From positions 14,333-78,332 of the forward strand of contig JBGAQP010000016.1 in assembly GCA_044220635.1 (NCBI GenBank): a DNA stretch of 64,000 bases, written 5' to 3'. How positions within the stretch are numbered: position 1 is the stretch's first letter; each line of letters begins with the position of its first letter. The DNA is from JBGAQP01 sp044220635. GTDB taxonomy: Bacteria > Pseudomonadota > Gammaproteobacteria > Burkholderiales > Usitatibacteraceae. Under the pieces are notes generated by a model. It made no database searches. It saw only the letters and a program-made list of their open reading frames with translations, and was not told the DNA's origin. Of the stretch, positions 43,301 to 51,276 are shown in pieces. A program made the translations under genes and the position numbers.

Positions 43301-46225
43301 GCCGACTGGATCGTGGACCTCGGCCCCGAGGGGGGCGACGCCGGCGGCGAGGTGGTCTGCGCCGGGACGCCGAAGGAGGTGATGCGCCACGCCGCCTCCC
43401 ACACCGGCCGGGCGCTCGTGGCGTACGAGAAGTCGCTGGGCGGTCTTTCCCGCGAAGGCGGGAAACCGGTGCCTGGAGTGGCGGAGCCTCGGCCGGATTC
43501 CCGCCTTCGCGGGAATGACGGGGCGCGGGGGGGCAGGATCACCGTGCGCCACGCGCGCGAGCACAACCTGAAGGGCATCGACGTCGCGATCCCGCGCGAG
43601 CAGTTCACGGTGATCACCGGCGTGTCGGGCTCCGGCAAGTCCACGCTCGCCTTCGACATCCTCTTCGCCGAGGGCCAGCGGCGCTACCTCGAGTCGCTCA
43701 ACGCCTACGCGCGCCAGTTCGTGCAGCCCGCCTCGAAGCCCGACGTGGACGCGATCTTCGGCATCCCGCCCACGGTCGCGATCGAGCAGCGCACGAGCCG
43801 CGGCGGATCGAAGAGCACGGTGGCCACCCAGACGGAGATCCACCACTTCCTGCGGCTTCTCTTCGTGAAGCTCGGCACGCAGCATTGCCCCGACTGCAAG
43901 GTGCCGATCGAGCCCCAGAGCCTGGATGCGATCGCGGCGCGGATCCTGAAGGAGCACCGCGGGCAGACCCTCGGCGTGCTCGCCCCGCTCGTGGTGAACC
44001 GCAAGGGCTTCTACACGGACCTCGCCAAGTGGGCGAAGGCGAAGGGGGTCTCGCACCTGCGCGTGGACGGGGAGTTCCATCCGACCGAGCGCTGGCCGCG
44101 GCTCGACCGCTTCCGCGAGCACACGCTGGAGATGCCGGTGGCCGAGGTGCAGGTCGCCCCCGCCAAAGAGAAGGCGCTGCGGGAAGCCCTCGCGCAGGCC
44201 GTCGAGCACGGCAAGGGCATCGTCCACGTGCTCGCCGGCGGCTGGGGGGCGCGCGAGGCGCTCGTCTTCTCCACGAAGCGCGCCTGCCGCTCCTGCGGAC
44301 GCAGCTTCCAGGAGCTCGACCCGCGCCTCTTCTCCTACAACTCGAAGCACGGCTGGTGCCCGGCCTGCTACGGCACCGGCGTGAAGCTCGAGGGATCGGG
44401 CATCGACTGGAACGACGAGCGCGCGAAGACCGGCACCGAGGACCACGTGCTCGATTCCTGGGTATCGTGGCTGGAGCTGGAGGAATCCTGCCCCGCCTGC
44501 GAGGGCCGGCGCCTCAACCCCGAGGCGCTCGCCGTCACCTTCCGCGGGGATTCGATCGCGGATCTCAGCGCGCAGCCCATCGCCGCCGCGCACCGGCTCT
44601 TCCGCGGCCTGAAGCTCGAGGGCCGCGAGCAGGAAATCGCGCGCGACATCCTCGCGGAGCTCGCCTCGCGCCTTTCCTTCCTGGAGCAGGTGGGGCTCGG
44701 CTACCTCTCGCTCGACCGGGGCGCGCCCACGCTCTCGGGCGGCGAGGCGCAGCGCATCCGCCTCGCCGCGCAGCTCGGCTCCAACCTGCGCGGCGTGTGC
44801 TACATCCTCGACGAGCCCACCATCGGGCTGCACCCGCGCGACAACCGCGTCCTGCTCGAGACGCTCTCGCGGCTGCGCGCCAAGGGCAACACGCTGGTCG
44901 TGGTCGAGCACGACGAGGACACCATCCGCCACGCCCAGCACGTGATCGACCTCGGCCCCGGCGCGGGGCGGCTCGGCGGGCGCATCGTCGCCGAGGGCAC
45001 GGCGGACGAGCTCGAGCGCAATCCCGATTCCGTCACCGGGCGCTTCCTCGCGAAGCCGCTCGCCCATCCGCTCCAGCCGCGCCGCCCCGTCGGCGCGCGC
45101 TCGCCCGCGATCGAGGTGGCCGGCGCGGACCTTCACAACCTGAAGGGCATCGGCGTGCGCTTCCCGCTCGCGCGGCTCAGCGTGGTCACCGGCGTCTCCG
45201 GCTCCGGGAAGTCCACGCTCGCCCGCGACGTGCTGCGGGAGAACCTCGAGCGGCTGGTGGACAGCGCGCGCCACCGCAAGGCGGCTGGCGCCCCCTCGGG
45301 CTGCAAGTCGATCAGGGGCTGGGAGGCGGTCACGCGCGTCCTCGAGGTGGACCAGACGCCGATCGGGAAGACGCCCCGGTCCTGCCCGGCCACCTACGTC
45401 GGCTTCTTCGACACGATCCGCAAGCTCTTCGCCGACACGCAGGAAGCGCGCATCCGCGGCTACACGGCGAGCCGTTTCTCGTTCAACGCGGGCGGCGGCA
45501 AGGGCAAGGGGAAGGGCAAGCCCGCCGCGGCGGGCGGGCGCTGCGACGAATGCGAGGGCCAGGGCATCAAGAAGGTCGAGATGAGCTTCCTGCCGGACGT
45601 GAAGGTGCTGTGCGAATCCTGCGGCGGCGCGCGGTTCAACCCCGAGACGCTCGCCGTGAGGCTGCGCGGCCGCTCGATCGGCGAGGTGCTCGCGATGAGC
45701 GTGGACGAGGCGGCGGACTTCTTCGCCGCGCACCCCTCGATCCACCACGCGCTGCGCCTGCTGCAGGACGTGGGCCTGGGCTACCTCACCCTCGGCCAGC
45801 AGAGCCCGACGCTCTCGGGCGGCGAGGCGCAGCGCATCAAGCTGGTCACCGAGCTCGCCAAGGTCCGCACCGCGCCTGCCTCTGCCCCGGGAGCGGGCCG
45901 CGGAGAGGGTCGAGCGCGTTTCGCCGCGCAGCACACTCTGTACGTCCTCGACGAGCCCACGGTGGGCCTGCACATGGCCGACGTCGAGAAGCTGATCCGC
46001 GTGCTGCACCGCCTCGTCGACGCGGGCAACACCGTCGTGCTGATCGAGCATAATCTCGACGTGATCGCCGAAGCCGACTGGATCGTGGACCTCGGCCCCG
46101 AAGGCGGGGAGGCCGGCGGCCGCGTGGTCCTCGCCGCGCCCCCGGAGGCGTTCCTCGCCCCCGGCGCGAAGACCCACACCGCGAAGGCGCTGCGGGCGTT
46201 CACGCGGGGGCACGCGCATGGCTAG
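40364..46225 (+). CDS. uvrA: Double-length UvrA: two complete UvrA units in one chain
   Basis: 1953 residues from GTG 40364, twice the size of normal UvrA (about 940). It contains four ABC ATPase modules, with Walker A near residues 50, 700, 1085 and 1610 (GPSGSGKSS, GVSGSGKST three times). Each has a signature LSGGE, Walker B-D-E-P and UvrA zinc-finger Cys pairs such as CRGC and CPDC. Thus one chain may do what a UvrA dimer does in nucleotide-excision repair: scanning DNA for lesions and loading UvrB. Such tandem UvrA paralogues occur in some betaproteobacteria alongside normal uvrA, as far as I recall. Four palindromic repeats are read in frame at linkers (listed separately). No uvrB or uvrC is nearby. 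Confidence 0.93.
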   Translation: MNDLSQAPGVDPAPLEGPPADAISIRGARQNNLKNLDVEIPLGELVVVTGPSGSGKSSLVFDTLYAEGQRRYVETFSPYARQFLDRMDKPQVDAIEGVPPAIAIDQTNPVRTSRSTVGTMTEINDHLKLLFARAGALHCRGCARPVRRDAPESIFAELAARAAAAGDPRLLVTFPIDVPKNFTEAEVTKHLEAQGYARIHARNGARLDVVQDRLRMAGAEKARVVEAIEAALRVGGGRVNVFVEEERAAQPSPQGKGGAWRFSTDLHCPDCDIHYSDPTPSRFSFNSPVGACETCRGFGRVIGVDYGLVIPDESKTLAGGAVKPFRTQSYDECQDDLEKYARKYRVPLERPWRDLSAEHRRWVIEGDADWVSWGKTGKTHWYGVQRFFDWLETKAYKMHIRVLLSRYRAYTPCPACDGARLKPESLLWRVGSKAEADRALDPAKRHPPKGAKWSLEALAALPGLSLHDVMLLPVERAKAFFDRLSLPAPLDQATELLLGEVRARLGYLGEVGLGYLTLDRQSRTLSGGEVQRINLTTALGTSLVNTLFVLDEPSIGLHPRDMGRVIDVMKRLRDAGNSLVVVEHDPQIMLEADRLLDMGPGPGERGGEIVFFGTPEELKRASTVTADYLSGRRRADDAFRNAGVAPSHSREGGNPARAPASAGATQAMPRLAIRGATEHNLKDIDVELPLHRLVCVTGVSGSGKSTLIQDVLHPALLKHLGKPTESPGAFRELHGEDRISDVVFVDQSPIGRTTRSNPASYVGAFDAIRDLFARTQEARTRGYTAGTFSFNSGNGRCPTCSGNGFEHVEMQFLSDVYLRCPDCNGRRFRDEVLEIRWDGRSIADVLELTVNEALAVFAGVPEAVARLQPLADVGLDYLRLGQPVPTLSGGEAQRLKLAGHLVEAAGRPVAMLPRRPAQTIASALHPEVAPARTRLFLFDEPTTGLHFDDVAKLLAAFRRLIAAGHSLVVIEHNLDVIRAADWIVDLGPEGGDAGGEVVCAGTPKEVMRHAASHTGRALVAYEKSLGGLSREGGKPVPGVAEPRPDSRLRGNDGARGGRITVRHAREHNLKGIDVAIPREQFTVITGVSGSGKSTLAFDILFAEGQRRYLESLNAYARQFVQPASKPDVDAIFGIPPTVAIEQRTSRGGSKSTVATQTEIHHFLRLLFVKLGTQHCPDCKVPIEPQSLDAIAARILKEHRGQTLGVLAPLVVNRKGFYTDLAKWAKAKGVSHLRVDGEFHPTERWPRLDRFREHTLEMPVAEVQVAPAKEKALREALAQAVEHGKGIVHVLAGGWGAREALVFSTKRACRSCGRSFQELDPRLFSYNSKHGWCPACYGTGVKLEGSGIDWNDERAKTGTEDHVLDSWVSWLELEESCPACEGRRLNPEALAVTFRGDSIADLSAQPIAAAHRLFRGLKLEGREQEIARDILAELASRLSFLEQVGLGYLSLDRGAPTLSGGEAQRIRLAAQLGSNLRGVCYILDEPTIGLHPRDNRVLLETLSRLRAKGNTLVVVEHDEDTIRHAQHVIDLGPGAGRLGGRIVAEGTADELERNPDSVTGRFLAKPLAHPLQPRRPVGARSPAIEVAGADLHNLKGIGVRFPLARLSVVTGVSGSGKSTLARDVLRENLERLVDSARHRKAAGAPSGCKSIRGWEAVTRVLEVDQTPIGKTPRSCPATYVGFFDTIRKLFADTQEARIRGYTASRFSFNAGGGKGKGKGKPAAAGGRCDECEGQGIKKVEMSFLPDVKVLCESCGGARFNPETLAVRLRGRSIGEVLAMSVDEAADFFAAHPSIHHALRLLQDVGLGYLTLGQQSPTLSGGEAQRIKLVTELAKVRTAPASAPGAGRGEGRARFAAQHTLYVLDEPTVGLHMADVEKLIRVLHRLVDAGNTVVLIEHNLDVIAEADWIVDLGPEGGEAGGRVVLAAPPEAFLAPGAKTHTAKALRAFTRGHAHG
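41111..41140. repeat. Palindromic C-run/G-run insert in uvrA, first module
   Basis: CCTCCC...GGGAGG palindrome (41115-41136) read in frame as a Pro/Gly-rich stretch just before a zinc-finger CPDC. The sequence looks like a small repeat of the CCCTCCCC type common in intergenic DNA. Less certain than the 42301 and 43443 elements. Confidence 0.4.
42301..42358. repeat. Intragenic REP-like element in uvrA, copy A
   Basis: Two hairpins side by side: ATTCCCGC-GAGG-GCGGGAAT (42306-42325) and CCCCCGC-CTCC-GCGGGGG (42336-42353). It is the widespread TCATTCCCGCGAAGGCGGGAAT type normally found between genes. Here it is translated, without frameshift, as S-H-S-R-E-G-G-N-P-A-R-A-P-A-S-A-G-A-T in the linker between UvrA modules 1 and 2. 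Confidence 0.85.
43443..43520. repeat. Intragenic REP-like element in uvrA, copy B
   Basis: Two inverted REP hairpins: TTTCCCGC-GAAG-GCGGGAAA (43446-43465) and ATTCCCGC-CTTC-GCGGGAAT (43497-43516), separated by 31 bp. The pair is translated in frame between UvrA modules 2 and 3, exactly where the two UvrA units join. Confidence 0.85.
45883..45930. repeat. Possible fourth palindromic insert in uvrA
   Basis: CCTCT...AGAGG around a GCCC...GGGC core, read as A-P-A-S-A-P-G-A-G-R-G-E-G-R-A between the signature and Walker B of module 4. Normal UvrA has a short stretch here (K-R-S-T-G-K type), so this is an added loop. The palindrome is imperfect. Confidence 0.4.
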
Positions 46226-48023
46226 GACGCGCGGGCCCGTTCTCGCCGCCGCGCTCCTCGCCGCGGCGGCGGGCGCCCCGGCGGCCGATGCGAACAAGGT
46301 CTTCCGCTACGCCTTCGAGGTGGCCGAGACCAGCCTCGACCCGCACAAGGTGAGCGACCTGTACTCGAACATCCTCAACTCGGCGGTATTCGACGCCCCG
46401 CTCGTCTACGACTACCTCGCGCGGCCCGCGAAGCTCAAGCCCAACACGCTCGCCGCGCTCCCGGAGATCAGCGCCGACGGCCTCACCTACACGATGCGCG
46501 TGAAACCGGGCATCTATTTCGCCGACGACCCGGCGTTCAACGGCAGGAAGCGCGAGCTCGTGGCCGAGGACTACGTGTACTCGATCAAGCGGCTGATGGA
46601 CCCGAAGCTGAGGGCCCCGCTCCTCGCGGAGATCGAGGGCTACATCGTCGGCAGCGACGAGGCGCTCGCGAAGGCGAGGAAGCAGGGCCGGCTCGACTAC
46701 GACGCGCCCATCGAGGGGCTCAAGGCGCTCGACCGCTACACGTTCCGGATCAAGCTCACGCAGCCCTACTACGTCTTCATCTTCAACCTCGCGGACTGCC
46801 GCGTGTCCTGCGCGGTCGCGCGCGAGGTGGTCGAGCGCTACGGCGACGACATCGGCTCCCACCCCGTGGGCACGGGCGCCTACCGGCTCGCGTTCTGGAA
46901 GCGCTCCTCGAAGCTCGTCTTCGAGGCGAACCCGGGCTACCGGGAGGAGTACTTCGAGGGCGAGCCCGCCCCGGGCGACCGGGAGGCCGAGGCGATCCTC
47001 GCCCGGCACAAGGGCAAGCGGCTGCCGATGGTGGGCAAGGTCGAGGTCTACATCATCGAGGAGACGCAGCCTCGCTGGCTCGCGTTCCTCAACGGCGAGC
47101 ACGACCTGATGTTCCGCATCCCCGAAGAGTTCGCCTTCCAGGCGATCCCCAACAACGAGCTCGCGCCGAACCTGCGCCGCAAGGGCATCCACATGGCGCA
47201 GGTGCCCGCGCTCGACCTCACCTTCAACTACTTCAACATGGAGGACCCGGTGGTCGGGGGCTACACGCCCGAGAAGGTGGCGCTGCGCCGCGCGATCTCG
47301 CTCGCCTACAAGACGAGCGACGAGATCGCCATCATCCGCAAGAACCAGGCGATCCCCGCGCAGACGCCCTACAGCCCCGGCGTGGCGGGCTGGGACCCGA
47401 ACTTCCGCACGAGCGCGGGCGAATACAGCCCCGCGAAGGCGAAGGCGCTGCTCGACATGTTCGGCTACGTGGACCGCGACGGCGACGGCTACCGCGAGAT
47501 GCCCGACGGCAGTCCCCTCGTGCTCGCGTTCAACTCCACGCCCACGGCGCGCGACAACCAGCTCGACGAGCTCTGGAAGCGCAGCATGGACGAGATCGGC
47601 GTGAGGATGAGCTTCCGCAAGGCGAAGTGGCCCGACCTGCTGAAGGAGTCCGACGCGGGCAAGCTCATGTTCTGGCAGCTCGGCGGCTCGGCCTCCTCGC
47701 CCGACGCGGACACCTGGCTCACCTCGCTCTACGGGCCGAACTCGGGATTCAAGGGCAACCGCGCGCGCTTCCGGCTGGAGGCCTACGACCGCCTTTACGA
47801 GAAGGCGCGCGTCATGCCCGACTCGCCCGAGCGAACGAAGGTCTACCAGGAGATGGCGAAGCTCGTGGTCGCCTACGCGCCGTGGAAGGTGAACACCCAC
47901 CGCATCCTCACGGACCTCTGGTATCCCTGGGTCATCGGCTACCGCCGCCCGCTGGTGCAGAGCCAGTCCTTCTGGCGATTCCTCGACATCGACGTCGCGA
48001 AGAGCCCCGCGGCCGCGCGCTAG
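46218..48023 (+). CDS. Peptide/nickel-type ABC transporter solute-binding protein
   Basis: 601 residues of the SBP_bac_5 family (OppA/DppA/NikA type). Signal peptide ending APAADA, then FRYAFEVAETSLDPHKVSD, the SADGLTYTMRVKPGIYFADDP segment and GTGAYRLAFWKRSSKLVFEANPGY, all family landmarks. It is somewhat larger than OppA and has no lipobox. No permease or ATPase genes of the system follow, so it must use ones encoded elsewhere. Its ATG overlaps the end of uvrA by 8 bp, so it may be co-transcribed with it. Confidence 0.9.
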   Translation: MARTRGPVLAAALLAAAAGAPAADANKVFRYAFEVAETSLDPHKVSDLYSNILNSAVFDAPLVYDYLARPAKLKPNTLAALPEISADGLTYTMRVKPGIYFADDPAFNGRKRELVAEDYVYSIKRLMDPKLRAPLLAEIEGYIVGSDEALAKARKQGRLDYDAPIEGLKALDRYTFRIKLTQPYYVFIFNLADCRVSCAVAREVVERYGDDIGSHPVGTGAYRLAFWKRSSKLVFEANPGYREEYFEGEPAPGDREAEAILARHKGKRLPMVGKVEVYIIEETQPRWLAFLNGEHDLMFRIPEEFAFQAIPNNELAPNLRRKGIHMAQVPALDLTFNYFNMEDPVVGGYTPEKVALRRAISLAYKTSDEIAIIRKNQAIPAQTPYSPGVAGWDPNFRTSAGEYSPAKAKALLDMFGYVDRDGDGYREMPDGSPLVLAFNSTPTARDNQLDELWKRSMDEIGVRMSFRKAKWPDLLKESDAGKLMFWQLGGSASSPDADTWLTSLYGPNSGFKGNRARFRLEAYDRLYEKARVMPDSPERTKVYQEMAKLVVAYAPWKVNTHRILTDLWYPWVIGYRRPLVQSQSFWRFLDIDVAKSPAAAR

Positions 48024-48032
48024 AATGGGGCC

Positions 48033-48713
48033 ATGGACCCCCTCGCCCACCTCGGACTCGCCACCCTCGTCTTCCTCGCCACGCATTTCGTCTCGAGCAC
48101 GCCGGTGCGCGTGTCGCTCGTCGAGGCCATCGGCGAGAAGGCCTACCTCGGCTCCTACTCCCTGGTCTCGTTCCTCACCATCGGCTGGATGATCTGGGCC
48201 TACGCGCACGCGCCCGCCACCCCGATCTGGCAGATCCCCGGTGTGAAGCTCTGGCCGCTCGCGGTGATGCCCTTCGCGATGATCCTCGTCGCCGCGGGGC
48301 TCATGACGCGCAATCCGACGCTCGTCGGGCAGGAGGGGCTGCTCAAGGCCGCCGAGCCCGCGCGCGGGATGCTCCGCGTCACGCGCCACCCGCTGATGTG
48401 GGGGATCGCGCTGTGGGCCGCGGTGCACCTGCTCGCCCGCGGCGACGCCGCCTCACTCATCTTCTTCGGCGGCTTCCTCGTCGTCGCCCTCCTGGGAACG
48501 AAGCTCATCGACGCGCGCAAGGCCGACACCCTGGGCGAGGACTGGCGCCGCTTCGCCGAGGCGACCTCGAACGTGCCGTTCTCGGCGATCGTCGAGGGGC
48601 GCAACCGCTTCGTCTTCGCGGAGATCGGCTGGAAGAGGGTGATCGCGGGGCTCGCGTTGTACGGCGTCGTCCTCGCCCTGCATCCCTGGCTCTTCGGCGC
48701 CCGCGCGTACTGA
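48033..48713 (+). CDS. NnrU-family membrane protein
   Basis: 226 residues, six or so membrane segments, with the family landmarks THFVSSTPVRVSLVEAIGEKAYLGSYSLVSF and RHPLMWGIALWAAVHL. NnrU was named from a gene linked to nitric-oxide reduction in Rhodobacter, and the family is related to isoprenylcysteine methyltransferases; no denitrification genes are near here. TAGAAT at 48021-48026 overlaps the previous stop and ends 6 nt before the ATG, so the mRNA may be leaderless. Confidence 0.9.
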   Translation: MDPLAHLGLATLVFLATHFVSSTPVRVSLVEAIGEKAYLGSYSLVSFLTIGWMIWAYAHAPATPIWQIPGVKLWPLAVMPFAMILVAAGLMTRNPTLVGQEGLLKAAEPARGMLRVTRHPLMWGIALWAAVHLLARGDAASLIFFGGFLVVALLGTKLIDARKADTLGEDWRRFAEATSNVPFSAIVEGRNRFVFAEIGWKRVIAGLALYGVVLALHPWLFGARAY

Positions 48714-48756
48714 GCCGCGGGCCGCGCGCCGGGCCCGCCGGGGCGGCACCCGCGGA

Positions 48757-48770
48757 TTGACGCGGGTCAA
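48757..48770. promoter_or_regulatory. Fnr/Anr-type operator upstream of the Lon-like gene
   Basis: TTGAC-GCGG-GTCAA is a perfect match to the TTGAY-N4-RTCAA consensus of Fnr/Anr-family regulators, and a perfect palindrome except the spacer. It lies 58 bp before the ATG of the Lon-like gene, close to the usual activating distance from a promoter. This suggests oxygen- or redox-dependent control of the Lon-like/UspA pair. Confidence 0.6.
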
Positions 48771-48828
48771 CAGCCCGCGGGCCGGCGGGTCCAGACTGGA
48801 AGCTCTCCGTGCGCGGGACCCCGCCACC

Positions 48829-51276
48829 ATGCCCAGCCTTCCCGTCCCACGATCCCTCGAGCCCCGGGAGCTGCGCCGCGCCTGCGACCCGGCCGGGCTC
48901 CCGTTCGAGACCACCGAGCAGCTCGAGGATTTCGCCGAGGTCCTCGGCCAGTCGCGCGCCGTCGGCGCCATCCGCTTCGGCGTGGGCATCGAGCGCGACG
49001 GCTACAACCTCTACGCGATGGGCCCCGAGGGCATCGGGCGCCACTCGATCGTGCGCCGCTTCCTCGAGGAGCGCGCGCCGGGGCGCGCGACGCCGCCCGA
49101 CTGGTGCTACGTGTTCAACTTCGCCACGCCGCACATGCCGCGGGCCATCAGCCTGCCGGCGGGCCAGGCGGCGCGCCTGCGCCGCGACATGGAGCGCCTG
49201 GTCGAGGACCTGCGCGCCGGCATCCCGGCGGCGTTCGAGACCGACGAGTACCGCACGCGCCGGCAGGAGATCGAGACCGAGTTCGACCAGAGGCAGGAGC
49301 AGGCCATCGACGCCGTCGGCGAGCGCGCGAAGGCGCGCGGCGTCGCGCTCGTGCGCACGCCCACCGGCTTCGGCTTCGGGCCCCTCGGCAAGGACGAGGT
49401 CATGGGGGCGGACGAGTTCCACCGGCTCCCCGAGGAGGAGCAGAAGCGCGTCGAGACGGCGATCGACGAGCTGCAGGAGGAGCTCGCGCGCGCGATCCAC
49501 GAGATCCCGAAGCAGCGGCGCGAGGCGCAGAGGAAGCTGCGCACGCTGAACCGCGAGGTCACCGACGCGACGGTCACCAGCCTCATCGAGGAGATGAAGG
49601 CGGCCTACGCGGCGCTGCCCGACATCGTGCGCTACCTGGAGGACATCCACGAGGACGTGCTCGACCACGCCGACTTCTTCCGCCAGCCCAAGGAAGGCGA
49701 TCGGCCGATGCTCTTCGGGATGCCCGTGCCCGAGCCCGAGATCGAGTCGCCGCTCGGGCGCTACCAGGTCAACGTCCTGATCGAGCACGCGGACGCGGGC
49801 GGCGCGCCCATCGTCTACGAGGACAACCCCACCCACGACAACCTCGTGGGCCGCGTCGAGCACGTCGCGCAGATGGGCACGCTCGTGACCAACTTCACGC
49901 TGATCAAGGCGGGCGCCTTCCACCGGGCGAACGGCGGCTACCTGGTCCTCGACGCGCTCAAGGTCCTCTCGCAGCCCTTCGCCTGGGAGGCCCTCAAGCG
50001 CGCGATGCGCTCGCGCGAGATCCGCACGGAATCCCTCGGGCAGGCCCTGAGCCTCGTGAGCACGGTCTCGCTCAAGCCCGAGCCGATCCCGCTCGACATG
50101 AAGGTGGTGCTCGTCGGCGAGCGCCTGATCTACTACCTGCTGCACGCCTACGACCCGGAGTTCGGCGAGCTCTTCAAGGTGGCGGCGGACTTCGAGGAGG
50201 ACATGGAGCGCACCCCCGGGGCCGACCTGCTCTACGCGCGCGTGATCGCCACCCTCGCGCGCAAGGAGGGCCTGCGCCCCCTGGACCGCGCCGCGGTCGC
50301 CCGCGCGATCGAGCAGGGCGCGCGCATGGCGGGCGACGCCGGAAGGCTCGCCGTCGGCATGCGCAGCCTCACGGACCTGCTGCGCGAGGCGGACTACTGG
50401 GCGGGCAGCGCCGGGCGCAAGCTCGTCGGGGCGGGCGACGTCGAGCGCGCCGTCGCGGCGCGCGAGGAGCGGCTCGCGCGCGTGCGCGAGCGCATCCGCG
50501 AGGAGATGCTCAAGCAGACCGTGCTCATCGACACCGCCGGGGAGCGCGCCGGGCAGGTGAACGGGCTTTCCGTCGTGCAGCTGGGGGAGCTCGCCTTCGG
50601 AATGCCCAGCCGCATCACCGCCCGCGTCCGGCTCGGCGGCGGCAAGGTCGTCGACATCGAGCGCGAGGCGCAGCTCGGCGGGCCGCTGCACTCCAAGGGC
50701 GTGATGATCCTCGCGGGCTTCCTCGCGGGCCGCTACGCCACGGGCGCGCCGCTGTCGCTCGCCGCCACCCTCGTCTTCGAGCAGAACTACGGCGGCGTCG
50801 AGGGCGACAGCGCCTCGCTCGCGGAGCTGTGCGCGCTCCTCTCGGCGCTCGCCGAGGCACCGCTCGCGCAGTCGCTCGCCGTCACGGGCTCCGTGAACCA
50901 GCACGGCGACGTGCAGGCGATCGGCGGCGTGAACGAGAAGATCGAGGGGTTCTTCGACCTGTGCAACGCGCGCGCTCTCACGGGCGGGCAGGGCGTGGTC
51001 ATTCCCGCCGCCAACACGCGCCACCTGATGCTGCGGCCCGACGTCGTGGACGCCGTCGCCGCGGGACGCTTCCGCATCCTGCCCGTGGACAACGTGGACC
51101 AGGCGCTCTCGGCCCTCACCGGTTCCGTCGCGGGCGAGCGCGATGCCTCGGGCGCCTTCCCGCCGGGCAGCGTCAACTTCCGGGTCGAGAAGCGCCTCGC
51201 CGCGTTCGCCGAGCGCCTGCGCGCCTTCGGGGGCCCCCCGGCGAAGAAGGAATGGCGCAAGGGGCGGAGCCGGTGA
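48829..51276 (+). CDS. Lon-related ATP-dependent protease (AAA_32 / Lon_C type)
   Basis: 815 residues from ATG 48829; the longer frame from 48757 covers the operator. The N-terminal half has the AAA_32 layout (GPEGIGRHSIVRRFLEERAP, a degenerate Walker A) and a long coiled helical insertion about 180-260. The C-terminal Lon protease domain holds the Ser-Lys dyad S661 (VEGDSASLAE) and K704 (NEKIEG), 43 residues apart as in E. coli Lon. It is therefore a LonB-like, non-classical Lon paralogue. Its stop overlaps the GTG of the UspA-type gene. The upstream Fnr-type box suggests induction at low oxygen. Confidence 0.92.
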   Translation: MPSLPVPRSLEPRELRRACDPAGLPFETTEQLEDFAEVLGQSRAVGAIRFGVGIERDGYNLYAMGPEGIGRHSIVRRFLEERAPGRATPPDWCYVFNFATPHMPRAISLPAGQAARLRRDMERLVEDLRAGIPAAFETDEYRTRRQEIETEFDQRQEQAIDAVGERAKARGVALVRTPTGFGFGPLGKDEVMGADEFHRLPEEEQKRVETAIDELQEELARAIHEIPKQRREAQRKLRTLNREVTDATVTSLIEEMKAAYAALPDIVRYLEDIHEDVLDHADFFRQPKEGDRPMLFGMPVPEPEIESPLGRYQVNVLIEHADAGGAPIVYEDNPTHDNLVGRVEHVAQMGTLVTNFTLIKAGAFHRANGGYLVLDALKVLSQPFAWEALKRAMRSREIRTESLGQALSLVSTVSLKPEPIPLDMKVVLVGERLIYYLLHAYDPEFGELFKVAADFEEDMERTPGADLLYARVIATLARKEGLRPLDRAAVARAIEQGARMAGDAGRLAVGMRSLTDLLREADYWAGSAGRKLVGAGDVERAVAAREERLARVRERIREEMLKQTVLIDTAGERAGQVNGLSVVQLGELAFGMPSRITARVRLGGGKVVDIEREAQLGGPLHSKGVMILAGFLAGRYATGAPLSLAATLVFEQNYGGVEGDSASLAELCALLSALAEAPLAQSLAVTGSVNQHGDVQAIGGVNEKIEGFFDLCNARALTGGQGVVIPAANTRHLMLRPDVVDAVAAGRFRILPVDNVDQALSALTGSVAGERDASGAFPPGSVNFRVEKRLAAFAERLRAFGGPPAKKEWRKGRSR

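Noticed and set aside
42301..43520. CRISPR array, because of repeated hairpins in uvrA
   Set aside because: Only two elements, not regularly spaced, and each translated in frame; they are REP repeats.
45480..45540. G-K-G-K-G-K stretch as a frameshift in uvrA
   Set aside because: The frame is intact on both sides and the stretch is a Gly/Lys loop just before a zinc finger.
41222..46297. A 1691-residue open frame on the minus strand opposite uvrA
   Set aside because: It is an antisense frame kept open by the G/C third-position bias; its product is Arg/Ala/Gly/Leu-rich noise and the plus-strand gene is certain.
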